42,631 nt of DNA from Mediterranea sp. An20 (GTDB taxonomy: Bacteria > Bacteroidota > Bacteroidia > Bacteroidales > Bacteroidaceae), in contig NZ_NFJV01000031.1 in assembly GCF_002160055.1 (NCBI RefSeq), positions 1-42,631 on the forward strand, given 5' to 3'. The notes under the pieces were generated by a model that was given only the letters and a program-made list of their open reading frames with translations, made no database searches and had not been told where the DNA came from. This document shows positions 7,150 to 15,581 of the stretch, in pieces. Positions within the stretch are counted from its first letter, which is position 1, and every line of letters begins with the position of its first letter. The translations under genes were made by a program, and so were the position numbers.

Positions 7150-7310
7150 ATCAAACACAGAGATACAAAGTTCCGTGACTTTCTGTCGGAAAAATGACGG
7201 GAGGGCACAGAGTCCGCGGCTTCGTCGCATACGAGAGATGGGAAACTAACTCTGTGAACCGTGGACAAGAAAACAAAAACTCTGTGCCTCCGTGTCTCTG
7301 TGTTGTATCA
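7150..7310 (-). repeat. MITE-like dispersed repeat, copy 2 (inverted)
   Basis: Read on the minus strand this block closely matches 665-830 over its full length, including the interior GAAGCCGCGGACTCTGTG and the CACAGAG-type inverted ends. It occupies most of the gap between bioD and the glycosyltransferase gene; nothing else is seen between 7070 and 7350 apart from the promoter element. Confidence 0.7.
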
Positions 7311-7350
7311 CTTAATTTTGCACAATTCCTTAGAAATTCAAAGCGATGTT

Positions 7351-7995
7351 TTATGGAAGAACCGGCACTACATCAAAGCGTGTTCCCGTAAAATGCCGTT
7401 CTATGTAGTGCTGCAGATAGTGCATTGTGTCATCGCGGATGGTTGTGTCTTTTACTTCCGGATAGAGGTTGTATAGCACAGTATGGAGTGGGATACCGCG
7501 TTTTTGGATGGCTTCGAAACTGAGCAGGGTGTGGTTGATGCTGCCCAATTTGCCCGAAGTGACAAAGATGAGAGGGGCATGCCGTGAAGCGATGTAGTCG
7601 ATGGTGAGGAGTTCGTCGGTGAGGGGAACCATCAGTCCGCCGGCACATTCTACAAGTACCGTATCATACCGTCGTGCCAGTTCATCGGTGGCCAGTCCTA
7701 TCTTTTCGAGGTCTATGGGACGTTGGTCGATGCGTGCAGCCAGGTGTGGCGAGCAGGGATAAGAGTAGATTTCCGGGGCAGTGAGCCCTTCTTTGTCTTC
7801 CGGCAGTAGACCGGTACCCATCAGTTTTCGGTGCAGGTCTATGTCTTCGGAGTGACCGGTGTTGCCAGTCTGTACGAGTTTCTGGGTGATGACGCGCAAG
7901 CCTGCCCGCTGAAGTTGTTGGGCCAGCCAGCCTGTGCAATAGGTCTTTCCGGCATCGGTATCAATGCCGCTGATGTAGAAAATGTTGTTGCTCAT
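7351..7995 (-). CDS. bioD: Dethiobiotin synthase
   Basis: A 214-residue ATP-dependent enzyme that closes the ureido ring of 7,8-diaminopelargonate with CO2 to form dethiobiotin. The P-loop GIDTDAGKTYCTG lies at residues 10-22, and VECAGGLMVPL near residue 115 is the expected second conserved loop. Length is normal for the family. It is the last gene of the biotin operon, 13 bp after bioC. Confidence 0.95.
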   Translation of the reverse strand: MSNNIFYISGIDTDAGKTYCTGWLAQQLQRAGLRVITQKLVQTGNTGHSEDIDLHRKLMGTGLLPEDKEGLTAPEIYSYPCSPHLAARIDQRPIDLEKIGLATDELARRYDTVLVECAGGLMVPLTDELLTIDYIASRHAPLIFVTSGKLGSINHTLLSFEAIQKRGIPLHTVLYNLYPEVKDTTIRDDTMHYLQHYIERHFTGTRFDVVPVLP

Positions 7996-8008
7996 AGTCT
8001 TTTATTGT

Positions 8009-8782
8009 TTATGAAGAATGTTCGACTTTCCGGGTTACTATATAAATAGGGTGATAAGTGAGTGGAACCTTTCCGTCGTCTTGTGCAAAAAGCCGGATGT
8101 AATTGTCGGTGAAGTGCTGGAGGCGGGTACGGGTCCAGATACGCTTCTCGGTGCCGGTCACTCCCGTTTGCTTCAAATGACGGAGTACGTCTGCCGGCGT
8201 GGGGAAGGTAAGCGTGGCTATTTCTTCCGAAGCATGGAGCAACTTGAGGTCCGGAGGAAACATCGCAGCCAGCTCATCGGGGGTGAAATAGGACAGTCCG
8301 TTGCCTGTGAGTGCCCGTATTTCTTGCAGGTTGGATGGTCCGAAGGTGCTGAAGGCCAGTATGCCGGCCGGTGGCAGGACTTCGGAGCACCGGACAAAGA
8401 ACTGACGGGGCGAGGTGAACCATTGCAATGTCGAGCACGAGGTGATGACTCGTGTTCGGGGGGGCACGGGCAAAGTCTCGGCATCGCCTGGCAGGAAATG
8501 TACATCGGGCAGGCTTAAAAGGTCGTTGAGACTTTGCTGCATCTCCGTGCACAAGTCGTTGAGCCACATCTCTTGTGGGTGGAAGGCTTGTTGCAGGAGG
8601 CGTGAGTAAATGCCCGTGCCGCATCCCACCTCCAGCAAAGCACCATCGGCCAGGTCGTCGGGGGAGGCATAATCCCGGAGCAGTCGGAGCATTTCGGCGG
8701 CAGCTTGGTGTTGTACACGTGCTTCCCGGTCGTAGGTCTTCCGTGCCCGGGCAAATCCGGCGGCTATCTGTTGTTTTTCCAT
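8009..8782 (-). CDS. bioC: Malonyl-ACP O-methyltransferase
   Basis: A 257-residue SAM-dependent methyltransferase. BioC methylates malonyl-ACP so that fatty acid synthesis can build the pimeloyl chain. The SAM-binding motif I (LLEVGCGTGIYSRLL) is near residue 50, and ITSCSTLQWF near 112 is the motif expected in BioC. The start overlaps the bioG stop by 19 bp, which suggests translational coupling with the esterase that later removes the methyl group. Confidence 0.92.
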   Translation of the reverse strand: MEKQQIAAGFARARKTYDREARVQHQAAAEMLRLLRDYASPDDLADGALLEVGCGTGIYSRLLQQAFHPQEMWLNDLCTEMQQSLNDLLSLPDVHFLPGDAETLPVPPRTRVITSCSTLQWFTSPRQFFVRCSEVLPPAGILAFSTFGPSNLQEIRALTGNGLSYFTPDELAAMFPPDLKLLHASEEIATLTFPTPADVLRHLKQTGVTGTEKRIWTRTRLQHFTDNYIRLFAQDDGKVPLTYHPIYIVTRKVEHSS

Positions 8783-9432
8783 ACGTCTTGCAGATAATGT
8801 TGAAACATGGGTACACTATAGTGCGCATCATCCAGTGTATGGACAGCCACTCCCTGTTTTTGCCAGGCGCGGAGTTGGTTGTCGGGTGGAATTATGCGGT
8901 CCTGTGTGCCTACTACGGCTTGTGTCCAGCTGAAAGCAGGAGCGGGCAGGGACAGACGCAGGCGAGAGATGGCACGCATCTCGTCGGCCAGTTCGTCTAC
9001 GGGACGGTGGGGAGTAACGCGCAGGAAGTCGTGGAAGGCTTCGGTGTTGAGGCACATGCGTCGGCAGAATTTATGCAGGGAGGCAGGGCTCAGGTGCTCC
9101 AAGGTGCCTTGCCAGATGTCGGGATGGATGCCGCACTCCGGGTCTATGGGAAAGGGGGTACCGTTCAGGGCGATGCTTTGTCCTAACTGTACATGCAGGC
9201 GGGGTACTACATAGGTGGCAGCCCATACACCCATCGACCAGCCTACCACGTCGATACTTTCGTAGGCATCGAGAGGAGCAAAATTGGCGTCCAAGGTACG
9301 GTAGTCGTAGCAGAGCAGGAAGTCCCGTCCTCCAGGCCGGTAAGTACGGAAAGGAGTAGCATCCGAAGCCCACCCTGCAAAGAACAGGAGCAGGCGGGGA
9401 TGATGTTCTTGGATGAGAAATTCGTGTTGCAT
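8764..9432 (-). CDS. bioG: Pimeloyl-ACP methyl ester esterase, BioG type
   Basis: A 222-residue alpha/beta hydrolase of the DUF452/BioG type. BioG replaces BioH in some bacteria and frees pimeloyl-ACP from its methyl ester. The nucleophile elbow is GWSMG near residue 64, the oxyanion-side segment is FFAGWASDATPF near residue 17, and the C-terminal catalytic His is probably in DDAHYSVP. It lies 7 bp after bioF and overlaps bioC, in a full biotin operon, which strongly supports the role. Confidence 0.9.
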   Translation of the reverse strand: MQHEFLIQEHHPRLLLFFAGWASDATPFRTYRPGGRDFLLCYDYRTLDANFAPLDAYESIDVVGWSMGVWAATYVVPRLHVQLGQSIALNGTPFPIDPECGIHPDIWQGTLEHLSPASLHKFCRRMCLNTEAFHDFLRVTPHRPVDELADEMRAISRLRLSLPAPAFSWTQAVVGTQDRIIPPDNQLRAWQKQGVAVHTLDDAHYSVPMFQHYLQDVWKNNR

Positions 9433-9439
9433 CAGAATT

Positions 9440-10606
9440 CTATTTCTTGGAAGACAGATATTTGATTAGTTTCTCCACCTCTTCGTCCACCAGGTCGGCT
9501 CGCAGCGAAAGACGCAGGCGGGCGGTTCCTTCGGGTACCGTAGGTGGCCGTACGGGCAGGAGGTAGAAGCCGTGTCGTTGCATTTCTTCGGCCAACTGCA
9601 GGGCTTGCGTGCTGTCTCCTACGGGCAGGGGAATGATGTGGCTACGCGAGGCGGTCTGAATGCCTTGCCTGTTGAGGGCATCGTGCACATGCCGTGTGAT
9701 TTCTGCCAGACGCTGCCGCCTTCCTTGCATTTCCGGCAGGTGACGGACAATGTAGAGGCTCCATGCGGCTACCAGCGGGGGCAGGGCAGTGGTGAAGATA
9801 AAGGGGCGCATGTGGTTTACTAAGTGGTTGCGTAGGGTCTGGTTGCATGCTACGAAGGCTCCGGCCGAGGCAGCTGCTTTGCCCAGTGTGCCCACCAGCA
9901 GGTCTATGTCAGGAAGTACCCCTGCTTCTTCGGCGCATCCCAGTCCTTTCGGACCGCGCACCCCGAAGGCGTGTGCTTCGTCCACGTAAAGCAGGACATG
10001 GGGATACTGCCGTTTCAGTTGGACGATGTCGCGGAGTGGAGCTTCATCGCCATCCATGCTGAAAATGCTCTCGGTGACGATTATGATGCGGCGGTAGTTG
10101 GCAGCATTACTTTGGAGGAGGCGCGTCAGGTGCGTCAGGTTGTTGTGCTTGAAGCGGAACCAGTGGGCTTGGCTCAGTCGCATGCCGTCGATGAGACTGG
10201 CGTGTACCAGTTTGTCGGCCAGGATGAGGTCGCCGCGTTGGGCAAAGGCAGGCAGAATGCCGGTGTTGGCATCGTAGCCGCTGTTGAACACGAGGGCTGA
10301 CTGGGTGCCGTAGAGGCGTGCCAGAGCCACTTCAAGTTCATCGAACACGGGATGGTTGCCGGTGAGCAGCCGCGAAGAGGAACTGGAGGGTATGAGGTGT
10401 TCGGGAGGCGCATTGTGGAGAAATTCGGCGTAGAGCGCATGGTCGGCAGCCAACCCCAGATAGTCGTTGGATGAGAGGTTGAGCATGCATTCGCCCTGTT
10501 TCAGTAAGTAGCGTCCTTCCTGTACCGCATGTGCGAGGGAACGGTAATTGCCCGCTATTTTCAGTTCCTCCAGGTTGGCTTGCAGGTCGTTTATCAGTTT
10601 ATCCAT
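9440..10606 (-). CDS. bioF: 8-amino-7-oxononanoate synthase
   Basis: A 388-residue PLP enzyme that condenses pimeloyl-ACP with L-alanine. Visible signatures are LSSNDYLGLA near residue 44, YVDEAHAFGVRGPKGLG near 200, and the PLP lysine in GTLGKAAASAGAFV near 235. Full length. The ATG at 10606 follows the bioBA stop by one base. Confidence 0.95.
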   Translation of the reverse strand: MDKLINDLQANLEELKIAGNYRSLAHAVQEGRYLLKQGECMLNLSSNDYLGLAADHALYAEFLHNAPPEHLIPSSSSSRLLTGNHPVFDELEVALARLYGTQSALVFNSGYDANTGILPAFAQRGDLILADKLVHASLIDGMRLSQAHWFRFKHNNLTHLTRLLQSNAANYRRIIIVTESIFSMDGDEAPLRDIVQLKRQYPHVLLYVDEAHAFGVRGPKGLGCAEEAGVLPDIDLLVGTLGKAAASAGAFVACNQTLRNHLVNHMRPFIFTTALPPLVAAWSLYIVRHLPEMQGRRQRLAEITRHVHDALNRQGIQTASRSHIIPLPVGDSTQALQLAEEMQRHGFYLLPVRPPTVPEGTARLRLSLRADLVDEEVEKLIKYLSSKK

Positions 10607-10607
10607 A

Positions 10608-12863
10608 TTAGATGCCTTTTACTACTTTGATAAGTCCTTGTGTCAGTTTAGATAATTCTTCGGGTTGAATGACATAAGGCGGCATGACGTAGACCAGCCG
10701 TCCGAAGGGGCGCACCCAGATGCCTTCGTCTACAAAGCGGCGTTGCATGCGGGCCATGTCCACAGGCTGTTTCAGTTCGATGACACCGATGGCACCCAAC
10801 ACCCGGACATCGCTTACTTGCGGCAGGGCGCGGGCCGGTTCCAGTTCTTCTTTGAGCTGGCGTTCGATGCGGAACACCTTGCCCTGCCAGTCGTATTCCC
10901 GTGAGGTAAGCAGACGGATGGAGGCACATGCTACGGCGCATGCCAACGGGTTTCCCATGAATGTGGGGCCGTGCATGAACACCCCCGGTGTCTGTGCCGA
11001 GAGCATGTCTGCCACTTCGTTGGTGGCCAGCACGGCAGCCATGGTCATATAGCCTCCTGTCAGTGCCTTGCCGATGCACATGATGTCCGGCTCCACTCCG
11101 GCATATTCCCAGGCAAAGAGCCTTCCTGTACGTCCGAAGCCAGTTGCAATTTCATCGAAAATGAGCAGAATTCCGTATTCCTGGCAAAGTCTGGCAGCTT
11201 CCACCAAGTATTGCGGATGGTAGAACCACATGCCGCCTGCGCCCTGCACGATGGGTTCCAGAATGAGGGCGGCTAATGTATCGGCATGTTCTTCGATAAG
11301 GAAGCGCAGGGGGATAATGTCTTCTTCATCCCAGATTTCGTCAAAACGTGAGCGGGGTTGTGGGGCGAAGAAGCGTTTGGGCAGGGCGGGGCCAAACAGT
11401 GAGTGCATGCCTGTGACGGGGTCGCATACCGACATGGCATTCCAGGTATCTCCATGATACCCGCTGCGGATGGTTACAAAGTTCTGTTTCTGTGCCAGAT
11501 GTTCCAGTCCGGGGTGGGAGCGGCTCTTGGCATACCAATATTGCACGGCCATCTTCATAGCCACCTCCACCGAGACAGACCCCGAATCGGCATAAAATAT
11601 CTTCTGAAGTCTGGGCGGTATCAGAGGCAGGAGCAGTTGTGCCAGCTCGATGGCGGGTTCGTGTGTCAGACCGCCGAACATTACGTGCGACATCTGCTCC
11701 AGTTGTTCATGGGCTGCCTGGTTCAGTTCGGGGCGGTTATATCCGTGTATGGCGCACCACCACGACGACATGCCGTCTACAAGTTGTTGTCCTGTCGAAA
11801 GCGTGAGGGTTGTTCCCCGTGCGCTTGCCACTTTATATACAGGCAATGGGCGCGAAGTAGAAGTGTAGGGATGCCACAGATGCAAGGTGTCTGCCTGTGT
11901 GTCGTCCGTCTCATAACCTGCTTCTTGGGCCAGCCGGTGGTCTTCGGTAGAAGTGGAGCCGGTAGTTGTGAGCAGGTCGCCTGTAATGGCTGCATTGATA
12001 CCGATGTACATGGCCCGGCGCTGCACGTCTTTGGAGAAGCGTTTTCGTCCTCCGGCAAATCGCAGGGCTGCGCGAGGCAGGATGAACCGGAAGATAGCCA
12101 CAGATGTCAGCAGTTCTTCATCGTCCAGGAGAGGTTGATGTTCCAAGGGGGTGCCGGGAATAGGAGCCAGTACGTTGAGGGGGACGGAAGTGATGTCCAA
12201 CTCCCGCAGTTTGAATGCCAGTTCTATGCGCTGCTCCATGGTCTCGCCCATGCCGATGATGCCTCCGCTGCAAACTTCCAGTCCGGCGCGTCGGGCAGCC
12301 TGCAAAGTGGCAATTTTGTCATCCTGGGTGTGTGTGGAGCAAAGTGTGGGGAAAAAAGAAGGCGCTGTCTCCAGGTTGCAATGGTAACGCGTGATGCCAG
12401 CATCGGCCAGTTGGCGCATGCCTTCTTCGTCTACCAGGCCCAGCGAAGCGCAGAGTCGGATGGAAGTATAGTGGCGCAGGTAGCGGGCCGTGTCGCAAAT
12501 GCGCTTCAGCAGTTGTCGGGAGGGGCGTCGTCCGCTGATAACGAGCGAGAACCGTCCAATACCCTGCAACTCATGCTGGTATGCCTGATTCAGGCAATCG
12601 TCCGGGTGTGCCAAGTCATAAATTTCTGCGTCCGTCCGGTAGTGGACCGACTGGGCACACCACTTGCAATCTTCCGGGCAACGGCCGGAACGTGCGTTGA
12701 TAATGGAACAGAAGTCTACGCGCCGGTCGGCCAGACGGAAGGTTATCTCGTGGGCGGCTTCGTACAGGGCTTCTTTATCAGGCTGTCCGGCCAGAAACAG
12801 GGCCTCCGTCAGGGTGATGTTCCCGCCCCGGAGGACTTTCTCTTTCAAGTCTTGTATTTTCAT
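10608..12863 (-). CDS. bioBA: Fused biotin synthase / DAPA aminotransferase
   Basis: A 751-residue two-domain enzyme. Residues about 1-320 are biotin synthase, a radical-SAM enzyme that inserts sulfur into dethiobiotin; its cluster motif is in [13 protein letters not shown]. Residues about 335-751 are the SAM-dependent 7,8-diaminopelargonate aminotransferase BioA, with WHPYTS, the segment [27 protein letters not shown] and the PLP lysine in [10 protein letters not shown]. Between the domains is a short linker. The start is placed at the ATG at 12863 ([10 protein letters not shown] follows) because other BioB proteins begin there; an ATG ten codons upstream (12893) is also in frame. Such fusions occur in Bacteroides. 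First enzyme gene of the operon. Confidence 0.93.
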   Translation of the reverse strand: MKIQDLKEKVLRGGNITLTEALFLAGQPDKEALYEAAHEITFRLADRRVDFCSIINARSGRCPEDCKWCAQSVHYRTDAEIYDLAHPDDCLNQAYQHELQGIGRFSLVISGRRPSRQLLKRICDTARYLRHYTSIRLCASLGLVDEEGMRQLADAGITRYHCNLETAPSFFPTLCSTHTQDDKIATLQAARRAGLEVCSGGIIGMGETMEQRIELAFKLRELDITSVPLNVLAPIPGTPLEHQPLLDDEELLTSVAIFRFILPRAALRFAGGRKRFSKDVQRRAMYIGINAAITGDLLTTTGSTSTEDHRLAQEAGYETDDTQADTLHLWHPYTSTSRPLPVYKVASARGTTLTLSTGQQLVDGMSSWWCAIHGYNRPELNQAAHEQLEQMSHVMFGGLTHEPAIELAQLLLPLIPPRLQKIFYADSGSVSVEVAMKMAVQYWYAKSRSHPGLEHLAQKQNFVTIRSGYHGDTWNAMSVCDPVTGMHSLFGPALPKRFFAPQPRSRFDEIWDEEDIIPLRFLIEEHADTLAALILEPIVQGAGGMWFYHPQYLVEAARLCQEYGILLIFDEIATGFGRTGRLFAWEYAGVEPDIMCIGKALTGGYMTMAAVLATNEVADMLSAQTPGVFMHGPTFMGNPLACAVACASIRLLTSREYDWQGKVFRIERQLKEELEPARALPQVSDVRVLGAIGVIELKQPVDMARMQRRFVDEGIWVRPFGRLVYVMPPYVIQPEELSKLTQGLIKVVKGI

Positions 12864-13077
12864 AAGGGTCTTCTTTAAAATCAGAGGGTTCATGTTCGGT
12901 AATGAAGGCGACCGTGCCCGTATTCACCTGCTTGCAGAGCGCGCGGTCGGCAACGTCATGATGCAGATGTCCGATGGTGACACACCGCCCCATGCTGGCA
13001 AAGGCGGCATATCGCCCACGGTTCCAGCATCGGAAACGCAGGGCAGGGCGGTTGATAGATTGCATGGTCTGCTTCAT
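12778..13077 (-). CDS. Possible small protein overlapping the start of bioBA
   Basis: A 99-residue reading frame beginning at an ATG 24-31 bp downstream of the probable operon promoter and overlapping the first 86 bp of bioBA in another frame. Its N-terminal two thirds look protein-like ([18 protein letters not shown], then GRCVTIGHL). I recall short Bacteroidales proteins with a similar R-x-Y-A-A-F...G-x-x-V-x-I-G pattern, but this is unverified. The C-terminal third, which reads bioBA out of frame, looks random. It could be a translated leader ORF for the biotin operon or chance. Confidence 0.35.
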   Translation of the reverse strand: MKQTMQSINRPALRFRCWNRGRYAAFASMGRCVTIGHLHHDVADRALCKQVNTGTVAFITEHEPSDFKEDPYENTRLERESPPGREHHPDGGPVSGRTA

Positions 13078-13107
13078 TTTCCGGATTCTTATTGTTTAAT
13101 GCGGATG

Positions 13108-13115
13108 CAAACTTA
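13108..13115 (-). promoter_or_regulatory. Candidate -7 element of the biotin operon
   Basis: TAAGTTTG on the minus strand matches TAnnTTTG. A TTG at the proper -33 distance is absent. Its position fits transcription of the small leader ORF and bioBA onward. I see no convincing BirA-type operator. Confidence 0.5.
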
Positions 13116-13196
13116 CTCATTTTTTCGGTGATTCTGGTGTCTTGCGGATAATTTTGTGCATTTGCGGGTGGCGGTTTGTGGCCGATATATAAGAGG

Positions 13197-13262
13197 GCTG
13201 CTCCGCAGCGCTTAGAAGTTTGCTTCGCAACGCTTAGAAGTCTGCTCCGAAAGGCTTTGCAG
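13197..13262. repeat. 22-bp tandem repeats between the biotin operon and proS
   Basis: Three units of 22 bp begin at 13197, 13219 and 13241 and share GCT(C/T)CGCA(G/A)CGCTTAGAAG with decay in the third. A related 22-bp periodicity of CTGCTTAGC occurs at 29550-29580. The rest of 13116-13381 holds no gene. Confidence 0.55.
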
Positions 13263-13381
13263 CAACCAGCCTGGCAGGTGCCTGTGTTTCAACGGGGTTC
13301 CTGCATGAGATTCAGTGAGGCGCGGATAGTGCCGGACAGGACTTCCGCCGCTTTTTTTCACACAAATCTTTCTTACTTGAT

Positions 13382-13410
13382 TTGCTTTCGGTTGAAAATT
13401 CGTAATTTTG
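13382..13410 (+). promoter_or_regulatory. Promoter of proS
   Basis: TTG at 13382-13384, an 18-bp spacer, and TAATTTTG at 13403-13410, followed by a leader of about 40 nt before the proS ATG. Confidence 0.7.
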
Positions 13411-13456
13411 CGCCCTTGTAATCGGAAGCTAAAAACATTAAAAGAACAGAATAAAA

Positions 13457-14950
13457 ATGGCAGTAGAATTAAAGAACCTTACCAAACGGAGCGAGAACTA
13501 TTCGCAATGGTACAACGAACTGGTGGTGAAGTCCGACCTGGCCGAACAGTCCGCCGTGCGCGGATGTATGGTCATCAAGCCTTACGGATACGCCATCTGG
13601 GAGAAAATGCAGCGTCAGCTGGACGATATGTTTAAGGAAACAGGTCATGTCAATGCCTATTTCCCCTTGCTCATCCCCAAGTCTTTCCTCAGCCGCGAGG
13701 CCGAACATGTAGAAGGATTTGCCAAGGAATGTGCCGTGGTGACTCACTATCGCCTGAAGAATGACCCCAACGGAGGAGGCGTAGTGGTTGATCCCGAGGC
13801 CAAGCTGGAGGAAGAACTTATCATCCGCCCCACTTCGGAAACCATTATCTGGAATACTTATAAGAACTGGATTAATTCCTATCGCGACCTGCCTATCCTG
13901 GTCAACCAGTGGGCCAATGTGTTCCGTTGGGAGATGCGTACCCGCCTCTTCCTGCGCACAGCCGAGTTCTTGTGGCAGGAAGGCCACACCGCCCATGCCA
14001 CCCGTGAGGAGGCCGAGGCCGAGGCTGTGAAGATGCTGAACGTCTATGGTGACTTTGCCGAGAAATACATGGCTGTGCCTGTCATTAAAGGCGTTAAATC
14101 GGCCAACGAACGTTTTGCCGGTGCCCTCAATACCTATACCATCGAGGCCATGATGCAGGACGGCAAGGCATTGCAGAGCGGCACTTCTCATTTCTTGGGG
14201 CAGAACTTTGCCAAGGCTTTCAATGTGCAGTTTGTCAACAAGGACAACCAGTTGGAATATGTATGGGCTACTTCGTGGGGAGTATCTACCCGCCTGATGG
14301 GAGCGCTCATCATGACGCATTCGGATGACAACGGACTTGTATTGCCTCCGCATCTGGCTCCTATCCAGGTGGTGATTGTTCCTATTTATAAGAGTCAGGA
14401 GCAGCTGCACCAGATAGACGAGAAAGTGGCAGGAATCGTAGCTTGCCTGAAAGATTTGGGCATCAGCGTGAAGTATGACAATGCCGACAACAAGCGCCCG
14501 GGATTCAAGTTTGCCGATTACGAGGTGAAGGGCGTGCCCGTGCGCCTTGTCATGGGAGGACGCGATTTGGAGAACAACACCATTGAGGTGATGCGTCGCG
14601 ACACGCTGGAGAAAGAAACCCGTACGTGTGACGGCATCGGGCAATATGTGAAAGATTTGCTCGAAGACATCCAGACCAATATCTATCAGAAGGCACTGGC
14701 TTACCGCAATGCACGCATCACTACAGCCGATACCTACGACGAGTTCAAGGAGAAGATAGAGGAAGGCGGCTTTATTCTGGCTCACTGGGACGGCACTACC
14801 GAAACAGAGCTCCGCATCAAAGAAGAGACCAAGGCTACTATCCGTTGTATCCCGTTCGATTCTTTCGTGCCAGGCGACAAAGAGCCGGGCAAGTGTATGG
14901 TGACAGGAAAGCCTTCGGAGCGGCGCGTCATTTTCGCACGTTCTTATTGA
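13457..14950 (+). CDS. proS: Prolyl-tRNA synthetase, archaeal/eukaryotic type
   Basis: A 497-residue class II aminoacyl-tRNA synthetase that charges tRNA-Pro. Motif 2 is visible as [20 protein letters not shown] near residue 155, preceded by RPTSETIIW; motif 3 lies in [17 protein letters not shown] near residue 290. The HGTP anticodon-binding domain follows, and the protein ends in a Tyr, as expected of the type 3 enzymes. It lacks the editing insertion of the usual bacterial ProRS. A free-standing YbaK-type deacylase is encoded at 27050. Confidence 0.95.
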   Translation: MAVELKNLTKRSENYSQWYNELVVKSDLAEQSAVRGCMVIKPYGYAIWEKMQRQLDDMFKETGHVNAYFPLLIPKSFLSREAEHVEGFAKECAVVTHYRLKNDPNGGGVVVDPEAKLEEELIIRPTSETIIWNTYKNWINSYRDLPILVNQWANVFRWEMRTRLFLRTAEFLWQEGHTAHATREEAEAEAVKMLNVYGDFAEKYMAVPVIKGVKSANERFAGALNTYTIEAMMQDGKALQSGTSHFLGQNFAKAFNVQFVNKDNQLEYVWATSWGVSTRLMGALIMTHSDDNGLVLPPHLAPIQVVIVPIYKSQEQLHQIDEKVAGIVACLKDLGISVKYDNADNKRPGFKFADYEVKGVPVRLVMGGRDLENNTIEVMRRDTLEKETRTCDGIGQYVKDLLEDIQTNIYQKALAYRNARITTADTYDEFKEKIEEGGFILAHWDGTTETELRIKEETKATIRCIPFDSFVPGDKEPGKCMVTGKPSERRVIFARSY

Positions 14951-15083
14951 TTCTGATTCCGAGGTTATTAGCATTGGGTGTGTCTCCGATAGGTTTTATT
15001 ACCTTGCGTGGGGGCACACCCTTAGCTTTTAGTTCTTCACTTCTTCGTAACTCTCATGTCACACCGTTGCAACATCCCCTTCC

Positions 15084-15091
15084 TATCTTTG
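15084..15091 (+). promoter_or_regulatory. Candidate -7 element of the small HicB-like gene
   Basis: TATCTTTG matches TAnnTTTG and lies 32 bp upstream of the ATG; the only upstream TTG is too close (14-bp spacing). Confidence 0.5.
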
Positions 15092-15122
15092 CAGTGCAAA
15101 ACCAATGAAGGAGGACACTATT

Positions 15123-15305
15123 ATGAAACTGAACCAAAACGAATGCACGGTGGAAGCCGCTACAGGCGGAGGATTCTTCGCTTACTACAAAGACAATCTT
15201 TTGTGTAGTGCTTATGGGGAAACACCCGATGAAGCCTTCGAAAATTTGGAACGGGTCATCGATGATTTCATCAGTGACATGTACATGGTAGAGGAGTATG
15301 TTTAA
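15123..15305 (+). CDS. Small acidic protein, HicB-like fold suspected
   Basis: A 60-residue acidic protein. The start is set at the ATG at 15123 because a strong AAGGAGG lies 8 bases upstream, which is rare in this window; an ATG at 15105 is upstream of that site. The pattern GGGFFAYYKDN...AYGETPDEAFENLERVIDDFI resembles the beta-beta-beta-alpha core of HicB-type antitoxins, where a short strand pair leads into T-x-x-E-A-x-x-N. No DNA-binding tail and no neighbouring HicA toxin are present, so it is better viewed as an orphan of this fold. It is flanked by proS and ppk1 with no obvious link. Confidence 0.6.
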   Translation: MKLNQNECTVEAATGGGFFAYYKDNLLCSAYGETPDEAFENLERVIDDFISDMYMVEEYV

Positions 15306-15511
15306 TCTCATGACATACAAGTCGCTGTGGAAGTAAGGAACTTCTTACGTAATATTCCATAAATTCTCTTCGGAACCGTGCCCGCGTGATGCAGGTACGG
15401 TCTGTTTTGTATAGTTTCTTCCCTAAAAATAAATGTTTTGTGTGATGCGTGGATTGAAATATAAATGCTAAATTCGCGCAGAATAAAGCGGTTGTTGGAT
15501 ACAAGCTTGAA

Positions 15512-15546
15512 GACACGCTGAGGAACTCTCCATGCCTCAGCGCGTC
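15512..15546 (+). promoter_or_regulatory. Hairpin in the ppk1 leader
   Basis: GACACGCTGAGG (15512-15523) and CCTCAGCGCGTC (15535-15546) can form a 12-bp stem with one mismatch and an 11-nt loop, ending 35 nt before the ppk1 ATG. No U-tract follows, so it is not an ordinary terminator. The rest of the 276-bp gap (15306-15581) shows no gene and no clear promoter match. Confidence 0.5.
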
Positions 15547-15581
15547 AATAGACTGATATTTAATATTTAACAGATATATCA

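Noticed and set aside
11403..12878. A 491-codon open frame antisense to bioBA
   Set aside because: Shadow of the fused biotin gene, without recognisable domains or promoter.
13093..13118. A TTGTTT...AAAC arrangement at the biotin promoter considered as a BirA operator
   Set aside because: The arms match poorly and do not resemble the BirA consensus well enough.
13469..14974. A 501-codon open frame antisense to proS
   Set aside because: It is the complementary frame of a well-supported gene; its composition looks like a codon-bias shadow and no motif is visible.
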